From positions 1 through 56,129 of the forward strand of contig DASXUF010000196.1 of assembly GCA_036504975.1 (NCBI GenBank): 56,129 nucleotides of DNA. Reading direction: 5' to 3'. Shown here one piece after another: positions 53,529 to 56,129 of the stretch (its first letter is position 1; each line of letters starts with the position of its first letter). Below the pieces are notes generated by a model. It worked only from the letters and a program-made list of their open reading frames with translations, was not told the DNA's origin and made no database searches. The stretch is from Candidatus Binatia bacterium (GTDB lineage: Bacteria; Desulfobacterota; Binatia; UBA9968). The translations under genes were made by a program, and so were the position numbers.

Positions 53529-53855
53529 ATGGCAGCGCAATCTCCCGTCGAGATCAACCACATCAAAGCCAAAGGCGTGGTGCGCATCACCTGGGACGAC
53601 GGCCACGTCGGGGAATACGGCCAGGATTATCTCCGCGGATTTTGCCCTTGCGCCGGCTGCCAGGGGCACGGCGGCGAATTGAAATTCAATCCTTCTCCCG
53701 ACGCCGTCCTCGCGGAGATCAGCGCGGTCGGGAATTACGCGATCATGTTTCACTGGCAGGACGGACACGACACCGGCATCTATACGTACCAATTTCTAAG
53801 AGCCCTCTGCCCGTGCGCCGAGTGCAAGAGCCAGGCGGGAGAGGCGGAAAGATAG
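53529..53855 (+). CDS. DUF971-family protein
   Basis: 108 residues. SPVEINHIKAKGVVRITWDD and YLRGFCPCAGCQGH, with a later CPCAECKSQAG, form the gamma-butyrobetaine-hydroxylase-like N-terminal domain (DUF971) that binds zinc or an Fe-S cluster through Cys. It starts 8 bases after mrp, a common pairing. Function is probably in Fe-S delivery. Confidence 0.9.
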   Translation: MAAQSPVEINHIKAKGVVRITWDDGHVGEYGQDYLRGFCPCAGCQGHGGELKFNPSPDAVLAEISAVGNYAIMFHWQDGHDTGIYTYQFLRALCPCAECKSQAGEAER

Positions 53856-53866
53856 GGAGTATTTTT

Positions 53867-54169
53867 ATGGCGACGAAAGAAGAAGTCTACGAAATTTTGC
53901 AGCAGTGCTACGACCCGGAAATTCCCGTCAACATCGTCGATCTCGGCCTCATTTATGACGTTCAGATTGAAGGAACTAAAGTCAACGTCAAGATGACCTT
54001 GACCGCGCCGGGATGCGGCATGGGCGGCATGATCGCCGGCCAGGCGCGCCAGAAAATTTTAGACAATATCGACGGCGTCGAGGAAGCGACCGTCGATCTC
54101 GTCTGGGACCCGCCCTGGGAACCGAGCAGGATGAGCGAAGAAGCCAAGCAGAAGCTGGGGATCGGGTGA
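53867..54169 (+). CDS. SufT-like MIP18 (DUF59) protein
   Basis: 100 residues from ATG 53867. YDPEIPVNIVDLGLIYDVQI, KMTLTAPGCGMGGMIAGQAR and the final PWEPSRMSEEAKQKLGIG are typical of SufT/PaaD-like domains with the reactive Cys in APGCG. It acts in Fe-S cluster maturation with Mrp. It begins 12 bases after DUF971. The 3' 140 bases (54030-54169) are repeated at 54968-55107 with 7 differences. Confidence 0.92.
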   Translation: MATKEEVYEILQQCYDPEIPVNIVDLGLIYDVQIEGTKVNVKMTLTAPGCGMGGMIAGQARQKILDNIDGVEEATVDLVWDPPWEPSRMSEEAKQKLGIG

Positions 54170-54182
54170 GAAGGATCGTCGG

Positions 54183-54386
54183 TTATGCTGGATCGGATTC
54201 GTGAATCTCCTGGTTGCCTTCATATAGCGCAAGTTCTTCGTGCAGCCGCGCAATCATCTTCCGAATCCCCGCTTTGGTGAATCCTTTAGCGCCCAGGGGG
54301 TGGCTCTGCTGTAAGAGGCGGAGTCTGTCCTCTAAAAGGTGCAACTCCTCCTGGGCCTTTCCGTATTGCTCGGTGTTGGTAATCAT
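54183..54386 (-). CDS. Small helical protein, antitoxin-like (67 aa)
   Basis: MITNTEQYGKAQEELHLLED, then LRLLQQSHPLGAKGFTKAGI and RKMIARLHEELALYEGN: two long helices with a short SHPLGAKGFTKAGIRKM loop that resembles recurrent small proteins encoded with nucleotidyltransferase-like toxins. The start overlaps the stop of the upstream gene (ATGA), and GGAGGTG is 6 bases upstream. Therefore the second gene of a two-gene unit. The antitoxin role is inferred from gene order only. Confidence 0.7.
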   Translation of the reverse strand: MITNTEQYGKAQEELHLLEDRLRLLQQSHPLGAKGFTKAGIRKMIARLHEELALYEGNQEIHESDPA

Positions 54387-54835
54387 AATGGCACCTCCAC
54401 GAGTCCCTTACGACGGCTATCCAGTTCACGCGTTAGACTAAAAAACGCCACCCACTCCTCCCAATCAGTCTCATCTTCGGCAGCAAAGATTTCCTCCGGG
54501 CGACGCGTCAACAACATCTCTTCCAATTCTAGCGCAGGCGGATATTCGTGCTCAAGCTGCTGCGTGAAATCCTTCGGGAGCAGAATAACCGCGTCAACAT
54601 CGTGCGGTTCTTCTATCGTCGTAACGAAGCTGCCATCTACGAGCAAGCGCTTGGCTCCCACTTGCCGTCCCAAATCAATCCAGCGACGCAGATGCAGTGC
54701 CAATCGACGACGGTGACGACTCGAAGAGCCAAAGCGAAAAATCACGTCGGCCTCTGAGCATAGGTGCACGCCTTCCGGCAAGTAGCCGTCCGGCCGAAAC
54801 GGTGGAATAGGAAAGGTAAACGGCCCCTGTGCCAT
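54383..54835 (-). CDS. Nucleotidyltransferase-like protein (DUF6932-like)
   Basis: 150 residues from ATG 54835, chosen because the fold begins at FTFPIPPFRPDGYLPEGVHL. Upstream Met at 54877 is possible, and no ribosome site helps. RRLALHLRRWIDLGRQVGAK, then LLVDGSFVTTIEEPHDVDAV is the helix and the GS/DxD motif of a minimal nucleotidyltransferase (DGSFVT...EPHDVD). The C-terminal half is acidic (TDWEEWVAFFSLTREL). The pair looks like a toxin-antitoxin or immunity module. It sits between the two copies of the sufT 3' end. Confidence 0.72.
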   Translation of the reverse strand: MAQGPFTFPIPPFRPDGYLPEGVHLCSEADVIFRFGSSSRHRRRLALHLRRWIDLGRQVGAKRLLVDGSFVTTIEEPHDVDAVILLPKDFTQQLEHEYPPALELEEMLLTRRPEEIFAAEDETDWEEWVAFFSLTRELDSRRKGLVEVPL

Positions 54836-54967
54836 GGAAGATGGCTGATTATCGCAGAGACCGGAGGAAATTTCCATTGAACAATGGCCGCGGCTTTTCT
54901 CGTTGTTTACTACACGCAAATGTCAGTTTGCGTTCTCTCAGGACACAATCCAAACGGTTCTCTTAAG

Positions 54968-55107
54968 TGATCGCCGGCCAGGCGCGTCAGAAAATTTTAG
55001 ACAACATCGACGGCGTCGAGGAAGCGACCGTCGATCTCGTCTGGGACCCGCCCTGGGACCCGAGCAAGATGAGCGAAGAAGCCAAACAGAAGCTCGGGAT
55101 CGGGTAA
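54968..55107 (+). pseudogene. Second copy of the 3' end of the sufT-like gene
   Basis: 140 bases match 54030-54169 with 7 differences (95 percent), encoding IAGQARQKILDNIDGVEE onward and ending PWDPSKMSEEAKQKLGIG then TAA. Five of the differences are silent or change one stop codon to another (TGA to TAA); two are conservative (E to D, R to K). It lacks the 5' two-thirds of the gene. The upstream joint is AAGTGATCGCC against CATGATCGCC in the intact gene, so the breakpoint is sharp. Confidence 0.85.
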
Positions 55108-55156
55108 CCGCTCTCCAGCCGTCTTTACGAAGCCTGGATCATTTCGGATTTTTTCT

Positions 55157-55840
55157 TTACTTCCTACCGATGCGGTGAAGCATCCGCTTGAAGGCCACTC
55201 GCGCCCGCGTGAGAGGAGTGACGCTGCCGCCTTCGAGCCGAATTCTGAGCTCGACGTAGAACTTGGATAGTGATTTCAAAGTCAGCTTGAAAAGCTCGTT
55301 CGACCCGGTTGTATCGCCGCGGCAGATATGATGGTGGCAGCCGATCGCAACGGCTTGAACCGGCACGAGCAACTGGATTTTCGAAAGCCCATCCAAATCC
55401 AAGCCTCTCTCCGACGACTCGATCTTCATCGCCGCCGCGCGCACGTCGTGCTTGTCCCGCGTATACTCTTCGTAGCGCATGGTGATGAGCTTTTTCCAGT
55501 CTCGCAGATGGTTGCCTTCGATCCCGAGCTTCCTTAAGGAGTCCACGTGCGCTTTGGAGACTGCTTTGCTCAAACCGACAAGGTAGTCCTTAAACTCTTT
55601 ACTAACCCGGAGATCGGGCGCTTCGACCAGAAGCATAATCAGCACGATCGATGCCACGACCAGCTCGTTGAAAATCCTGTCATGCTCGGTCTGGCTCAAC
55701 CGCTCGAAGTTCGCCAAGCGACGGAATTCTTTGTCGCAAAAGAGCTCGTATGCGGCGCCCGCCGCGGCCTCAGCCAGGCCCGCGGCGGTTGCCTCTGCCA
55801 TCTGGCCGAGCGACTCAAATTCCGGCAAATCTTTTTTCAT
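55157..55840 (-). CDS. Hypothetical helical protein (227 aa)
   Basis: Residues about 10-70 are a helical bundle (LGQMAEATAAGLAEAAAGAA, KEFRRLANFERLSQTEHDRI), then one hydrophobic helix (VVASIVLIMLLVEAP), then a charged region with long helices (YLVGLSKAVSKAHVDSLRKL). GCHHHICRG holds a His/Cys cluster that could bind metal. The start at 55840 is chosen because the frame before it is short and lacks a ribosome site. Family not recognised. Immediately downstream in the genome is an intron-interrupted gene. Confidence 0.6.
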   Translation of the reverse strand: MKKDLPEFESLGQMAEATAAGLAEAAAGAAYELFCDKEFRRLANFERLSQTEHDRIFNELVVASIVLIMLLVEAPDLRVSKEFKDYLVGLSKAVSKAHVDSLRKLGIEGNHLRDWKKLITMRYEEYTRDKHDVRAAAMKIESSERGLDLDGLSKIQLLVPVQAVAIGCHHHICRGDTTGSNELFKLTLKSLSKFYVELRIRLEGGSVTPLTRARVAFKRMLHRIGRK

Positions 55841-55928
55841 CGGGTTAGCAATCCGCCTCGCGTCGGGCAACTCTCTTCTTCCGGCCGCTTCGGATTGCTA
55901 CGGCGTTGGGAGTTTTTGTCTTCAGCCG

Positions 55929-55994
55929 TTAGCCACGGGAAAAGGGGGCAAGAAGCGCGCCGGCTATCGCGCCGAGGAACAAACCGAGGATGTC
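55929..55994 (-). pseudogene. 3' exon of a small membrane-protein gene interrupted by a group II intron
   Basis: On the minus strand the bases just beyond the intron end read [20 protein letters not shown] followed by TAA (55929-55931), a Gly/Ala-rich membrane helix and basic end. This would be the C-terminus of a gene whose 5' exon lies outside the window beyond the intron. Length of this exon is only about 21 codons. Unspliced, the protein is broken. Confidence 0.5.
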
Positions 55995-56129
55995 CGGGTG
56001 GCCCCAGGCGGTTGCCCGCCCGAGGCTCCCACAGACCCGTACGTGCATTTTTGATGCATACGGTTCCTCGGATCATGGTCTCGCTGCGCGAGAATCGCGC
56101 ACCCTATGCCGAGCAAACTTCGACTGTTT
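55995..56129 (-). mobile_element. Group II intron 3' end (domains V-VI); continues beyond the window
   Basis: The domain V hairpin occupies 56034-56066: lower stem GAACCGUA/UACGGGUC with a 2-base bulge (CG) and upper stem UGCAU/AUGCA with a CAAAA loop. Domain VI follows (GCCTCGGGCGG, loop GCAA, CCGCCTGGGGC). The architecture matches a bacterial group II intron. The catalytic triad position is odd: GAACC instead of GAGCC, opposite GGGUC instead of GGUUC, a double change that leaves an A-G mismatch. The reverse transcriptase would lie to the right, outside the window. The 3' boundary is approximate. Confidence 0.7.

Overview
The window is a GC-rich, gene-dense piece of a bacterial chromosome. 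No rRNA operon or phylogenetic marker is present, so taxonomy rests on gene content: stand-alone UbiD-type decarboxylases, TenA/PqqC-like proteins, orphan periplasmic binding proteins, amidohydrolases, small cupins, PIN-type toxins and many short palindromic intergenic repeats. This mix is typical of uncultivated soil or subsurface lineages (Binatota/Desulfobacterota-like, Methylomirabilota/Rokubacteria-like, Tectomicrobia-like). That placement is inference. The one precise taxonomic handle is a complete one-piece tmRNA with the tag ADNFEYALAA.

Layout. 1-4.4 kb: universal stress protein, a YflT-like stress protein, an orphan ABC binding protein and a VOC protein. 4.5-10.5 kb, minus strand: an ornithine-cyclodeaminase-like enzyme, two M24 (creatinase-fold) proteins that have lost most metal ligands, and a large secreted TPR-CHAT protease-like protein. 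10.6-20.1 kb: FmdB zinc ribbon, UbiD decarboxylase with a TenA-like partner, LysE-type exporter, then a minus-strand run of D-aminoacylase, class III aminotransferase, a 44-residue ORF behind a Shine-Dalgarno hairpin, two cupins and a PqqC-like protein. This looks like catabolism of amino-acid-like or aromatic substrates. 20.2-29.5 kb: housekeeping, with smpB-ssrA, panB-panC-panD, a deoxynucleoside kinase, nagZ, mtnA-gshA and acpS. 30-33 kb: ABC-2 exporter, a DUF1772-like membrane protein and a 2OG-Fe(II) oxygenase.

33-39.4 kb is a decay and mobile-element zone: a broken VapBC pair, a GFA-family remnant, an ArsR-like regulator flanked by operator-like repeats, the 5' part of a probable group II intron, a frameshifted DUF4238 gene and an intact VapBC pair. 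39.6-46.7 kb is a five-gene signalling cluster: a haem-c-type sensor kinase, two Rcp-like response regulators, a PAS/GAF kinase and a receiver-kinase hybrid. 46.8-49.9 kb is a complete four-gene Na+-translocating methylmalonyl-CoA-type decarboxylase operon. 50-56 kb holds a bicupin, plsY, an Fe-S maturation trio (Mrp, DUF971, SufT-like), a nucleotidyltransferase-like two-gene module sitting between two copies of the sufT 3' end, and at the right edge the D5-D6 3' end of a group II intron that interrupts a small membrane-protein gene.

Best candidates for something undescribed are: two 138-139 nt palindromic elements about 21 kb apart whose stems covary (8.1 and 29.0 kb); the 3'-end-regenerating insertion at sufT; the 44-aa ORF with its SD-sequestering hairpin; the tandem ligand-less M24 operon; and word-like repeats that have entered a histidine-kinase coding region.
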